From Thereva unica (taxonomy: Eukaryota > Arthropoda > Insecta > Diptera > Therevidae), in contig OX465285.1 in the NCBI GenBank assembly GCA_949987705.1, positions 89,661,975-89,725,974 on the forward strand: a stretch of 64,000 nucleotides of DNA, in the 5' to 3' direction. The notes beneath the pieces are model-generated. The model searched no databases and was not told the DNA's origin. It was given only the letters and a program-made list of their open reading frames with translations. A program made the position numbers and the translations under genes. Shown here in pieces: positions 1 to 10,564 of this stretch (positions are counted from its first letter, which is position 1; the number at the start of each line of letters is the position of its first letter).

Positions 1-1312
1 GCCAAAAGGTTTTACGGTAAGATTTGTCTCTCTGAGGCAAATCGCGCTAAATAAAGAGACTCTATTCCTCGCTATGGTGGGAAAGTAACAGAGAGCACTC
101 AAGGCAGACCCATCCAACTCAAGTCATAATCTACAGCAGTGGTTGCCAACCTTCTTGAAAGGCTAGTAGAGCTTCCCCTGAAAGGCTAGTAGAGTTTCCA
201 GAAGTGCAGTTAAAAGATGTTGATAGTGCCCCGGTAGAGGAAAGAAGATCCATTCTTTGAATTTTTCTGAATTTTGTTAAGAACTACTAGGCACCGTGAT
301 TCATAACTAATAATTCCCCCCTCAACAAAGCTTTAAAAAAAGAAATATTTACGCAGCAGCCCAGGTAATTCTCCCTTTGAAATCTTCCCTTCGAAGCTTT
401 AAAGCTTCATACCATGACGAGCTTTCCAGCTATAAAAAGAACCGCTTCATCAGGCCAAATTCAATCTTTCACCATACTCGTTCCGGGGATGTTATCTTCT
501 CCGGACCTATACCGTATCGAGGTGTATGATCCGGAACGGCAAGAATACATACCGAATACCTGTGGAATGTTTCCCAAGCCTTGTCGAGGTGTACGATCGG
601 CAGTGTTCCTGGTAACATTTTCTAGACTAGTGTCAAGGTATGACCGGACCAAGCACCAATGTGACTGTCCAGACCAAACAACTTCTTCGACAAAAGAATG
701 GTTTGGCTTCTTCGTATGAGCAAAAAGGCCCCTGCTCGGAAAGGCTACTGCGGTAAGATCCATGGAATGCGACAGAGTGCGAGTACTTTTCTCCGCTGGA
801 GGGAATGGGATAGACCCTGATGCCCCGGCTTAGGGATGCCAAACTGGATGACATCGTCTGAGAATCGAGACCTATGAGGAGAACAATTTCGAAAGGCCTG
901 GAATGGATCCCGACTGCAGACCCGTTAAAGAAGGCGAACATTGTAATCCAACACACACCAGATTTTATTTATTTACAACAAAACAAATTACAAAAACGTT
1001 TATTAACTCAACAAAGCTAACTGATGTGGAAATTTAATCCGAAAAAGGATATTCAAGAATGAAAATCACATTTTAACAATAAAATATAATTTTACTACAC
1101 ATTCTAGAATCCGGATTTTATTAAGCCATTTATTTTCATTACAGAATTAAATTGCCCGAAGGTAAGAAGCAAATTGTCACATTTCCCATAAGGAATCCCC
1201 TTACAATATATCGTAGCAGCCAAGACGTGATATTTGCATCGTCAATCCTTTTCACGATTTATGGTTTTCTCTCTATGCGTGTGCAAATGTAGAAGGATTC
1301 TCAAGGATATAC
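1..1312. other. non-coding stretch with a hAT-like terminus and a small tandem repeat
   Basis: No gene recognised. Short ORFs exist on both strands around 414-956, but they overlap each other and match no family I know. At 137-151 the sequence CAGTGGTTGCCAACC resembles the terminal inverted repeat of hAT transposons of the Charlie type; no partner end is visible. Directly after it, at 155-199, a unit of about 23 bases (core GAAAGGCTAGTAGAG) is repeated twice. Confidence 0.4.
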
Positions 1313-1343
1313 GATAGATGTATAGATAGATAGATAGATATAG
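1313..1343. repeat. (TAGA)n microsatellite
   Basis: A run of GATA/TAGA tetranucleotides, slightly interrupted at both ends. Confidence 0.85.
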
Positions 1344-2960
1344 GTACAGATTTCCGTTTCGTCCATGCCCTTTCACCTTTTGAAGCAATTTTCAAGGTAA
1401 ATGGGGAAGCAAAGAAGCTCATTTTGTAATCGCCTTAAAAGAATTTTTTTTTTACTATTTTATAGGGTGCGAAACAAGAAAAAAAAGGGAATGAAATGGA
1501 CTCAGAGGCGAAATGATGGTATTTTTTTTGGGTGTTGTTGTAGTTGTTGTTGTTGTGTTTTGAGATGAGATACAAAAGCTAGAGGAAAAAAAGAGTTTGG
1601 TTCAATGAAGCTGAAAATTGTGAAGCAAACATTGGAGACGAAAGAGAAGAAACCCAATTTTTCACGATCAATACACTCGAATCGAATTATCTCGGCCGCC
1701 TTTTATGGACCCTAGCGCAAAATCTTAGCACAATGGCAAATGATGAGGAAATTTCGTGTTTCGTGGAGGTTTTCTCCCAGTAACGGCATCGTACCAGCCA
1801 GCAGCAGCAGCATCACTAGCACATAGCATCATAGGCAGGCACCATGTCACACGGTTGACTAGGTAAGCCCCTAAGATGCCTGGACGGAAATTGTGCCAAC
1901 CATCACCATCATCACCACCACCACTGCTACACCACCAGAGCGCCATCATCGCCATTCAGCATCCGTGTGGCATATCCATACTATGGCATAGGAGCATCTA
2001 TCTATCTAGACTGGGTCTGTCTGGCTGCCGGCAACATCGGTCGGTTTCTCATTAGAAGGAGACTTGCCTTCTTCCTACACCTTGAATAACGTCGAAGATA
2101 TAAAAGTTAATCGCTCTATGAAATATTTGACATATTAACGACCTGTGCCACTCAAGGGCTTGTAATTAAGATTTCTCGGCATAACGGATGCCATCGGGCC
2201 ATAGGATATGCTCTCTGGTACAAGGCGGTGTAGTCTAGCCACCCAGCCCCATCCCCTAGCCTAGTCCTCAGCGAGAAATAATTTCAGGGCTCCTTGGGTT
2301 TATGCCTTGCAGACGTCACGCGTAAGTAGGATATCAACGGTAGCCCAACTCGAAATGCTGTAATAATTGTTTCAAGGGATTTCAGGTATTTCATTCACAC
2401 TGATGAGTATGGCCTGAATGATGTCATAATTTCAACACAGGACCATATCCTTGTGCTGGCTCTCTAGCTGCTGCTGGTGCTGTGGGCGCTCCTCTGCTAT
2501 ATACACCAGCGAGAATATGATGGAACGGATGACATCCGCACAAAGCCAGCATTCATCCCCTAGAGTCTACGAGAGATGCCAACGTATATACGGGGGCGGC
2601 GGCTAAGGGAATATGGTGGTATTATGGTAGTTGAATGTTGATGGCTCATAAACAACCCTGAATGAAATTACGTTATGATTGGTTGGTTGGGTCCTGAAAA
2701 ATTATTATAATACTTTATAAGCGCTTAATTGTAATGCAAATTGATTACTGAATGTCCATTTGAAATTCAATTATCGCACAGCAACGACGACACGATATCA
2801 ATGCCACCGCCCGCACCGCATTGACTTAGTTGCCATAGAAAAGTGCGCTCAAAAAATCTCTATGGAAAATTGTGAAAGTTCTCCACTTAATTTATTAAGA
2901 TTCGAATGGAATTAATAAGGCTAAAGAGCATCGAAATTGATTCTCAAGATTCGAAATGTA
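1344..2960. other. unique non-coding island with triplet repeats and homeodomain/POU-like motifs
   Basis: No gene recognised; a weak minus-strand ORF at 1725-1955 is simply the translation of CAG and CAC/CAT repeats (1796-1814 and 1901-1936). The part at 2690-2790 is AT-rich and holds TAATGCAAATTGATTA (2732-2747), an octamer-like ATGCAAAT overlapped by homeodomain-type ATTGATTA. With CTCATAAAC at 2645 and TTTTATGG at 1702, this looks like host regulatory DNA. That is inference from motif content; conservation in related flies would be the test. Confidence 0.3.
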
Positions 2961-4574
2961 AGAAGATCTCCACCCACGATTTCTCGAACGTTATAAGTAA
3001 ACAATAAATTTGAATACATATATCAAAGGTGGGTGGAGTTTTTTTTTTCTTTTTTGGAACAGATAACGGATTCGTATTTGTTATTGTTGTTTAAAGTCTT
3101 GGAAAATATTTAGATAGAGATTTCCTATTGAAATTCGATAGGTTTTAAAAATTTGGTGGAGGTAATACGATTTGCAGTATTCTTTGGGTTTGGGGGGGAA
3201 GTCTGTATAATTTTGAATACAGTCGACGATGATATCAAGGTTTTAATGAATTTGAAAAATAAATTTGTGTGTTAAGCAGGAAGATTAGATCTTTACAACA
3301 TTTTGGGTAAGTCTGAAATATAATTAGGGTAAGCTCTCCTATAACGTGGTATTCTGGTAACACGCTTGACTCGGGAATATTAGAGCTATACAGCAATTTA
3401 ATTTTGGTAGTTCGTCTCACTAAAGTTTTATTTATATTTTTTAATGAAACATCCAAAATTTTGCGATAAATAAAATTACAGTGAACCCAATCTCATTACG
3501 TATATGCTCCATGTACTTGCGAAGCAGCAAATAAAGTCAATCTCATACTCTGGCAACGAACTTTTCAACCATATAATAGAAGAACAACAGTTAAGCGGGT
3601 ATAGCAGATTGCCAGTAGTAACTCGACACACGGACGTCGTTACGACGAAAATTCGCTGTTACGACGAATATTCTTGGGTGACAGCACAGAAGTCCCTAGA
3701 AGGCCCTAGCGGCTAAATCGTTGCAACATTATGAACATCTTGCAACATTATGAATAATGTTATTAAAGCACATGGGATGTGCGGTTTCAATAGCAAAGAT
3801 GATTTGCCTCAATTAAATTGTTCACCTGAGGCACTTGAGGCCTACGTTGATGGGAGTAACCAGGCGCACCGGGTTCCAGCTAGTAGAAACTATAGATATA
3901 TCACAATAGTTGATCGAGGAATATCACAGATCACATCGCAGATCTATACGAGATCAGTGATCCTATAAAGATCCAGCTACAAGTGCAGGGATCTTTGGTT
4001 GACGGGCAGACCTCAGTGTGTAAATGGCACCTCCCACTACTTGTTTGATTACCGAGGACTGCCGTAATGCCGACCAAACGGTTATCTGATGACGGGGTAG
4101 CCCTCGTCCGACCCTGAGTTCATTTCACGATTTTTAAAATCCCGCCTCCGCAGCTGTAGCCAGCATCAAGCAACATGGGGCTTAGCGAGCAGTGAGGTGT
4201 TGGCGGCGACGATCGAGCAGTTTCTAATCTCGCAAACACTTTAAATCCATGGAAGATCGTTCTGTTATCAGGCAGGATAAAGTGATAAGGAATACGCCGA
4301 GAAAAAAAGATCAGTCTCGTTTCGATCATTGCCGGCAACTCACCGAAATATTACTAATTAGTCTAGTAGTGAGAAAACGTGGAATAAAAGTGAAGATCAG
4401 AAACCAAGTTATGTGTTTTTATCAAGTGGACTTAGGAGTGGCTCCCCCGCGCCAAAATCACAGGGTGGAGAAAGAGGAATCCAAGCAGCAAGAAGAAGCA
4501 AAGGGAAAATTAGTGTCTCCAAGATCTAAGGCGGTAGGACAAGGAGTCCTGGACAAGCTATGCTACCGGGCTTG
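2961..4574. other. non-coding stretch; Helitron-like 3' end at 3860-3884
   Basis: No gene recognised. At 3720-3757 a 19-base unit (TTGCAACATTATGAA core) is present twice in tandem. At 3864-3884 the sequence GCGCACCGGGTTCCAGCTAG is followed by T; a closely similar string occurs at 63134-63154. Both end in CTAG followed by T, as Helitron 3' termini do. The plus ORF at 4249-4578 (109 aa) has no recognisable domain. A segment at 4305-4335 is repeated at 39523-39552. Confidence 0.3.
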
Positions 4575-4946
4575 TTAAATTTGCTTACTTACGCTCCTTA
4601 AATCCCTCGTGGGAAATAGGGCAGAAGTAGTTGTTTTGTGCTGTGGCCTCCGCTTATAAGGTTCTCCGCCACGTTGTTCTAGGTTTTCCAATTCGACGAG
4701 TTCCGGATTTCGGATTTCAGTTGAGGACATTATTTGGCTCGATTCTTTTCGTTTTTTCGTCACAAGGTGGAGGACGACAGCATAGTTTTTCATTTCTAAT
4801 TTATATCTTTCTAACGAATCTTTGAGAATTAGGTAACTTTCCATGTCAAACGCTTCCTGGAAAAACAATGAGCCATTAGAACACTCCAGGTAAACCGCCA
4901 TCATGTCAAAAGGAGCATCCTCCCCACTGGGTAAAACATTCGACAT
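4575..4946 (-). CDS. possible hypothetical protein, 123 aa (weak)
   Basis: I do not recognise this ORF. It starts with ATG at 4946 and encodes an acidic then basic, Glu/Lys-rich protein with a stretch FDMESYLILKDSLERYKLE that could form a helix. Composition is less random than most ORFs here. However, the upstream context has no clear promoter, and a TTTTCCAG within the reading frame could be a splice acceptor, so the real exon may begin inside. It could equally be part of an unrecognised transposon. RNA-seq support or a homologue in another fly would decide. Confidence 0.22.
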   Translation of the reverse strand: MSNVLPSGEDAPFDMMAVYLECSNGSLFFQEAFDMESYLILKDSLERYKLEMKNYAVVLHLVTKKRKESSQIMSSTEIRNPELVELENLEQRGGEPYKRRPQHKTTTSALFPTRDLRSVSKQI

Positions 4947-5199
4947 CCTACCCTTACTGTTATTACTGGGCAGCTGAATTTAGAGGACTTACCACGAGTC
5001 CAAGTAAGCTTGTATATGATCGGAGATGCATGAAGCCACGTGCTGCCTTTCAATCGGCATCGACAATCGTCTCACTCATCTCCCCATTACTAACTTTATC
5101 TTTAGAGAGGTAATGGCGATTTTGGTTCTTGGATTCGCTTGTTTTACGTCGATGTACCAATGGTGTCATTTCAGGAGGGTCAAGAACTGATAGTGTTCT

Positions 5200-5420
5200 G
5201 TCGCAAACCGATAATTTGTCATCGGTTGTGTTACAAATGCTGAAACTTGGTTATCCTATGCTTCACTACTAAATGTCAATGGAGGGATTGTCCTGGAGCC
5301 GAAAATCCAGCCGATGTACATACTTATAAAAGGAATATTTATCAGACGCAACTAGACTGTGGAAGCTCCTCTCTAACGACTCCTTCAACAGAGTGGGCCT
5401 TCGGGTCTTTTACTAGAACT
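5200..5420 (+). pseudogene. BEL/Pao-like retrotransposon polyprotein fragment
   Basis: In the plus reading frame around 5247-5400 the translation contains WRDCPGAENPADV followed, after a garbled gap, by LDCGSSSLTTPSTEW. This is the layout of the segment between the RNase H-like region and integrase of BEL/Pao-type polyproteins, where a C-x-G-x-x-N-P-A-D motif precedes an L-W-W-x-G-P-x-W-L-x-x-P-x-x-E-W-P motif. The Trp pair of the second motif has become Asp-Cys. Nothing recognisable of protease, RT or integrase core remains, so it is a short dead fragment. Family-level assignment is from memory of the motif and could be another LTR group. Confidence 0.45.
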
Positions 5421-7451
5421 TTATGGAGTTTTGCTGAGTCTCGAATCTTTTCGATGAGACTTTCCTCCTAATAAATATCAAATTACAGTTCAGTGATATT
5501 GAAAAAAAGTATACTTTAAATGTTAAGGTGTTAAGGTATCGCCATTTCTACGTTTAATTACTTAAAAATATTAACAAGGGAATAATTCTCACACCCCCAA
5601 CATTCCATGCTAAACAAACACAATTCCGCAACAACAACCTTCACTCGACCCTGTGAAATTGTGGAAAATATTTAAATAATCCAAAAACAAAAACCGAAGC
5701 TAAAACTTTATATTTCAAAAAGCACACGATAAAATAATAGCACGAATCCCAAGCGACTGCAGCAGCATGACGACGAGCAGCAACCAATTAATTCACCACT
5801 TCAATTTGAGATAAAATTTATCAAATTGTGTGATAAAAATCGATATTTAAAGCGAAATTGATTGTGACTTTTTAAGAATATTAAGAGCGGATCCGATAAC
5901 ACAAATCCTTCGTGTAAAATTCATAATGTAACTACTCAAACCACTTCTGATTTATTTAATAATTTATTTCTGTTCTTTCACCTTCGCAACGGTGTGGATT
6001 GGATCGAGGTGAAGTGGTCAAGAAGTCGCAACTGCCTTATAAAATGTGACCACAAAATTATCACAATGGAAACGAAATCAGCTGCCGTAAAGACTTCTAT
6101 GGAAAACCACTAAAAAAATAAGGCGAAAAAACTAGAACTCACAAAACACAAGAAAGCGAGTTCTTTGTACTGGGACATAGGAGCCGGGGTTGGGGGCAGG
6201 TCCCTCGACTTGTTTGCATTTTATCACAACAATCTTTTGAATGCATATCACGACTGCATTATGTTCTCGATTTGGCCGTGGCAGTTATATTGCCCAGAGA
6301 GAGAATTGTGTAGCTACCGCTCGGGTGTACGACCAGGTATGCTTAACCTGTTTTCTCGGCCTTTTGTTGACCACTCGACCAGAGCCCCAGATATGCCAGA
6401 ACATAGCGATTTTAATTATTTCCACTTTGGTAATAACCGCAAGAAAATTTCCATTTTCGCCGTCACCGTATATCGGCGGCAACAAATACCCCATGCCGTA
6501 TGTATAATGTATTCAAAATAGAAAACCAGGTAATGGAGATGAGAAGTTCGTGCTACGCGAGATAGAACCGTTGAACCCGGCCACGATGCACCGGCACAGA
6601 AGCCAGGCAAAGGTGCGAAAGGCTGTATGGTAGTAAAGCGAGTGCACTCATCCGATATTTTTACATGATGACCTCACACTCCCCGAGTTCACCACACACA
6701 CGGCACACCGAAGTTGAGTTGAGCAATATTTTACATATATCTCGGAGGTAGTCATCACCTGTATTCTCACCTGTAACAGTACTGCGCCACTCGTACATGC
6801 CAGGCTGAGGCATAGTTTTGTCCGAAAACTTTATAGAAGCACGAACCAATTAGAGGAGTACTTTCCAATAATTAGTCGAGGTATGAGAATAGAGGGTTTC
6901 AGCTCGAGATGATTTGTTGTTGACCATTAATAACCAACGTTTTCCAGCTTTCAGCGCTTCATAAATAATACAGAAAAGACCCATCGATTCTCACCTTCGT
7001 CGATTTTGTATTTGTGCTGCTGTTTGTCATTCGGGTGTGGTCCGATGTTTATAAAAACAAAACATAAAAGAGTTCAGAAACGTGAACCAGCTTTTCATAC
7101 GAAGACGAGTTTTATGTGCTTCGTCTCCTCTTCTATATTGGAGTTGTGCTCGTTGTGAAATTGTCATTAAAAGAGCGGCACTTAAGGAAAACCCGGCAGT
7201 AAACTTCTTTTGCGAAACGATTTTTATGTGTCGCATATATTTTCACGTTGAATTTGATTGAAAATTTCTTTTTTATGGCTGCGCTTTAATGTTAGCAAGA
7301 GTGAAAATGAATTTTCAACGTTTGTTGGAAGTAACTTTAAAATTTGTGGACACTATAACAGAAGGGGTCCATAGGGAGCGATAATATCTCCGATTCTGGG
7401 GTGACTCGGCTGCGTTCGGAAACGTCATTTGCAGAGCAGAAGACGATAGTC
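5421..7451. other. non-coding, nothing recognised
   Basis: AT-rich first half; ORFs at 6165-6610 occur on both strands over the same bases and show no domain. No terminal repeats, tRNA or conserved motif was found. Confidence 0.35.
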
Positions 7452-7528
7452 ATTCGTTTGGTATTGCAATTGATGATAATAAAGAGTTCGGAAATGCAAA
7501 TTGAGTATTGCCAAACGAATGGCAATGC
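7452..7528. repeat. imperfect inverted repeat
   Basis: CATTCGTTTGGTATTGCAAT (7452-7471) is matched in inverse orientation by the segment at 7501-7528 containing ATTGCCAAACGAATG. The loop is about 30 bases. It may be the core of a decayed fold-back MITE. Confidence 0.5.
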
Positions 7529-7763
7529 ACATTCGCACTGCCATCTTGCAATCATTGTAATGTAAGGTGGCCGAAATCATCAAATTCGCAGTAAAACTAG
7601 TCACTTCTGCAAACTGCATCAGTCGTTTTTGCAGCCGACGCAGTTAATTGACGATCATTTGACGATACCGAAAGCAGCCTAATCAAAAGACTCCCAAATA
7701 CACTCTGCTGTGAAATATGAATCCGTATGCGAACTATCAGACATGTGGATGTTTAATCTCAAG

Positions 7764-7782
7764 AATCCCACCGCTGCCACCA
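7764..7782 (-). promoter_or_regulatory. LTR-retrotransposon primer-binding site, tRNA-Leu type (site 1)
   Basis: Read on the minus strand this is TGGTGGCAGCGGTGGGATT, complementary to a tRNA 3' end of the form AATCCCACCGCTGCCA plus CCA, which is the 3' end of an insect tRNA-Leu as I remember it. It directly follows an ...AT end, as a primer-binding site follows the 5' LTR. On the minus strand the next codons read ATG TCT GAT AGT, a possible gag start that stops after about 20 codons. The LTR itself would lie at higher coordinates but I could not delimit it. Confidence 0.55.
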
Positions 7783-8028
7783 ATATTGAGTTCACTGGTG
7801 GCTGGCTCTTTTACTTGCTTAGGAAGAGTCAAGGCTGCTACAGCTCAGCACTAACCAAAAGTGTCTCTAAAATCTTTTCTGTGTGAACTTCTATTTCTTC
7901 AATAGTTCTACAGCCCACTTCAAGTCTTAGCATTTCTGTGTGACCTTAGTACACCATATCACGATGGCATATGCGGGAGGGGTTGGGGGTGGCGTCCACA
8001 AACCTGTCTTGTGATATTTAATCTGAAG

Positions 8029-8047
8029 AATCCCACCGCTGCCACCA
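8029..8047 (-). promoter_or_regulatory. LTR-retrotransposon primer-binding site, tRNA-Leu type (site 2)
   Basis: The same 19-base complement of the tRNA-Leu 3' end recurs 265 bases from the first site, in the same orientation, and again follows ...AAT. Similarity between the two sites extends leftwards over TTTAATCT-AAG but is lost on the LTR side, so these look like two different or strongly diverged LTR ends rather than a simple local duplication. The region at 8050-8500 is probably LTR or internal sequence but shows no clear protein. Confidence 0.55.
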
Positions 8048-8626
8048 ATTTTGCAGTTCTCCTAGTCCTATCCAAAGCCCATCTGCTTCAATATTCTTAT
8101 ATAAGAACAATATCGTCTGTCTGGATGAGATTTATGATAGGGCCTTGTTCTATGGACAACAGTTAGGCCATTCCTCTCTATATCTGGAATATTACTCATA
8201 GATTTCCCTATAGCCATTATCGCTTCATCGTCGACTTCCCAAATAGTGTGTATACCTAAAACTTTTTCGAATAGAATTCCGCAGACAATGTTGTTACTCT
8301 AGTAACCAGTGGAAACAGATGATAGAGGCTCTTTCCATGCCCAATAAGAGTTGCAGTTGAGTCGTACTTCCAGGGCTGCAACGCGAAGCCCAATTTCAGG
8401 CTCTATTCGACCTGGTACCTTTGTAGCTGCAATGGAGACAACCGTTTTAAAGTTCTACCCATAATACGTATCGTTGACATCCTCGTTCACAGACCATATT
8501 CATCCTCTAAACCAGCGGTTGGCAACCTATTGCACGCTAACCACTAGATGGCACCTCAAGAGATCTCTGGTGGCACGAAGACAATTCGTAAATGTGCACT
8601 AAATTAAAATTGTAAATATGCTAAGA

Positions 8627-8816
8627 CCATTCTCATACAGGCCGCCGGCAGGCCGTGACCTGAAGGTTATTCGCCTTGAGGCCAAGTACAATCACTTACT
8701 CATCGGTCGCCAACTGGATGGGGCCTGCATTCCAGGAAAACTCACAAAAATATTTATGTCCGTGGGTATTTATCGTCAGTCCTAGCCTGAAGATCTGAAC
8801 TTCTATAGATAACTGA
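8627..8816 (+). mobile_element. MITE copy, GCCGCCGGCAGGCC family (copy 1, partial)
   Basis: Starts CCATTCTCATACAGGCCGCC and GGCAGGCCGTGACC, then runs about 190 bases with clear homology to the inverse complement of 10402-10564 (shared blocks CTGCATTCCAGGAAAA, AAATATTTATG and GATCTGAACTTCTAT). Homology stops abruptly after GATCTGAACTTCTAT. Only one terminal repeat is visible here. The minus-strand ORF at 8696-8932 runs through this insertion, so its C-terminal half is transposon-derived. Confidence 0.6.
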
Positions 8817-8946
8817 TGGAGATTTGGTTTGGAAAGTGGACCCAGCACCTCACCAAAAAACACAGTGCCCTTGATCTCCACCCAATCTCCCAAAATTTCT
8901 CGCTCAAAATCAATTAAAAACCACAATTTCAAATGTCGAATTATTC

Positions 8947-9324
8947 TTAAACATTATTTAAGAAGTAATACACATGAAATATTAATACAATTATTTTAAA
9001 TACATTCTGCTTCTGATATGATAGTTTCCGATCCTTGAGCAGCTTAATAACTTCAATTTCACCCTTCAGCAGACGTTGCAGCATCTCCTCCCTTCTCTTA
9101 TCATTCTTGGCCAATTCCCTCCGAATCCCAGCAATTTTAATCCTTTGAAATTCAATTTTTTTCTTGATTTTCGATATTTCCTTTGATAGAACCCCGGTAG
9201 ATGGCCATTTATGAAGGTCCGGGAGCTCAACTGTAACAAAATCATGATCCTTTTCGCCGCTATGGAGGCGACACGGTGGCCATAGATCGATTGTCCGATA
9301 AACGATTCTCTTGCCCTTTCGCAT
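8947..9324 (-). CDS. hypothetical basic coiled-coil protein, 125 aa; best host-gene candidate
   Basis: I do not recognise the family. The ATG at 9324 sits in AACAACAATG, a good match to the fly translation-start context. The first ~107 residues have ordinary codon use and a base composition clearly richer in G+C than the flanks. Residues 50-105 (SKEISKIKKKIEFQ ... ELAKNDKRREEMLQRLL) are Lys/Glu/Arg/Leu-rich with heptad-like spacing, consistent with a coiled coil. The last ~17 residues (FKIIVLIFHVYYFLNNV) are AT-rich and hydrophobic and may be read-through into an intron or 3' UTR, with a possible donor at AAT-GTATTT. Just downstream on the same strand (8696-8932) a second ORF could hold a further exon, but it runs into a MITE. 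Could also be an orphan or transposon-borne ORF. Confidence 0.42.
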   Translation of the reverse strand: MRKGKRIVYRTIDLWPPCRLHSGEKDHDFVTVELPDLHKWPSTGVLSKEISKIKKKIEFQRIKIAGIRRELAKNDKRREEMLQRLLKGEIEVIKLLKDRKLSYQKQNVFKIIVLIFHVYYFLNNV

Positions 9325-10080
9325 TGTTGTTTATTATGAAGTGATCTTGTTGAAATCGATTAAACTTTTTTGGAATTTAAATAGCGCTCAATTAAATTAA
9401 ATAATTTGTGAATTAAAAATATTTAGTAAATAAAACCAATAATAATATAAGTATAATTTAAACGTGACCGTCGAATAGCGATTTCATTTTAAAATTGCGG
9501 TGATTGTCAAAATTGGATTTTTTTATTTTGAGAGATTTTTTAGCTGGTGACTTAGTAGTCTGTGTATGGAGGAGAAATTATAGTTTTATATTTAGAGTGT
9601 CAAAGCTGAGTCCTTTTTCCGCCTTGTGGATCCTATCAAATTCTGAAAGAATTCTGCATTCTGAAAGACTGCAACTTAAGGAGGATGAGAAATTTCTGGG
9701 TCCTTTTAGAGAGACCCAATAAGGACAAAACTGCTCTCTTCATATGCCAAAGAACGTTCATAGTGAATTGGGGCCTTAAACCCCGCATCGTCCACTGGTT
9801 GTAAACAGGCTTAATCTGACCTATCCGGCTTTCACGAGGAAAAGAGGGACCCTCCTAGGTTCACCTTTCCTTGATGGTTTGAGTAGGCTGCAAAAGACTG
9901 GTGTTCCTGACCTCTGTTGCCTTATTAAAAGCTTCAAATGACCTGAATATTGTCCCAACACTAGAATGGCATCACAATAGCTTCACAAAACATATAATTA
10001 AAATTACTGCACATTAAGCGTGTCACCAAAAATTAATTAAACATTAATGACTACCTTGGGGATCAACTTTGGAAGCTAAA

Positions 10081-10564
10081 GGCCACCATTCACATACAGG
10101 CCGCCGGCAGGCCGTGACCTTTCAGCCCAGGTCGGCAGGTAGGCCCCGATTAAGGCCACACTTTAAGGTCCCCATTCACTTCCAGGTCTTGGCCGTTAGG
10201 CAGGCACATACGCAGATGAAAGCTATACGTTAGTTACTCAGTCTGACTGAGCGACAAGAATTTGAGGTATCCGTCTGACATGCCGTGTATTGCTGGTGGC
10301 CTCATGATATCTTACACACAGGCAAAGACGACAGCTTAGCGTAGCCGGTTGTCAATTCAAGTGCTAAAATTTTCATAGCCTCAACGAAATTTTCAGACTG
10401 AATAGAAGTTCAGATCTTCAGGCCCGGACTGACGGTAAATACCCATTGACATAAATATTTTTGTCGGTTTTCCTGGAATGCAGGCCCCATCCAGTTGGCG
10501 GCCGGTGAGTAATTGATTGTACCTGGACTCAAGACGAGTAACCTTCAGGTCACGGCCTGCCGGC
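10081..10564. mobile_element. MITE, GCCGCCGGCAGGCC family (copy 2, both ends)
   Basis: Left end at 10097-10120 (CAGGCCGCCGGCAGGCCGTG then ACCT) is matched in inverse orientation at 10547-10564 (AGGTCACGGCCTGCCGGC), giving a ~480-bp element with terminal inverted repeats of about 18-20 bases. The right 160 bases are homologous, inverted, to 8627-8816. No transposase is encoded, so it is non-autonomous. The unusual GC-rich ends against an AT-rich background make it easy to search for. No clear target-site duplication was found. Confidence 0.6.

Noticed and set aside
4249..4578. 109-aa plus-strand ORF
   Set aside because: Lys/Glu-rich but no domain, and part of its start overlaps a dispersed repeat shared with 39.5 kb.
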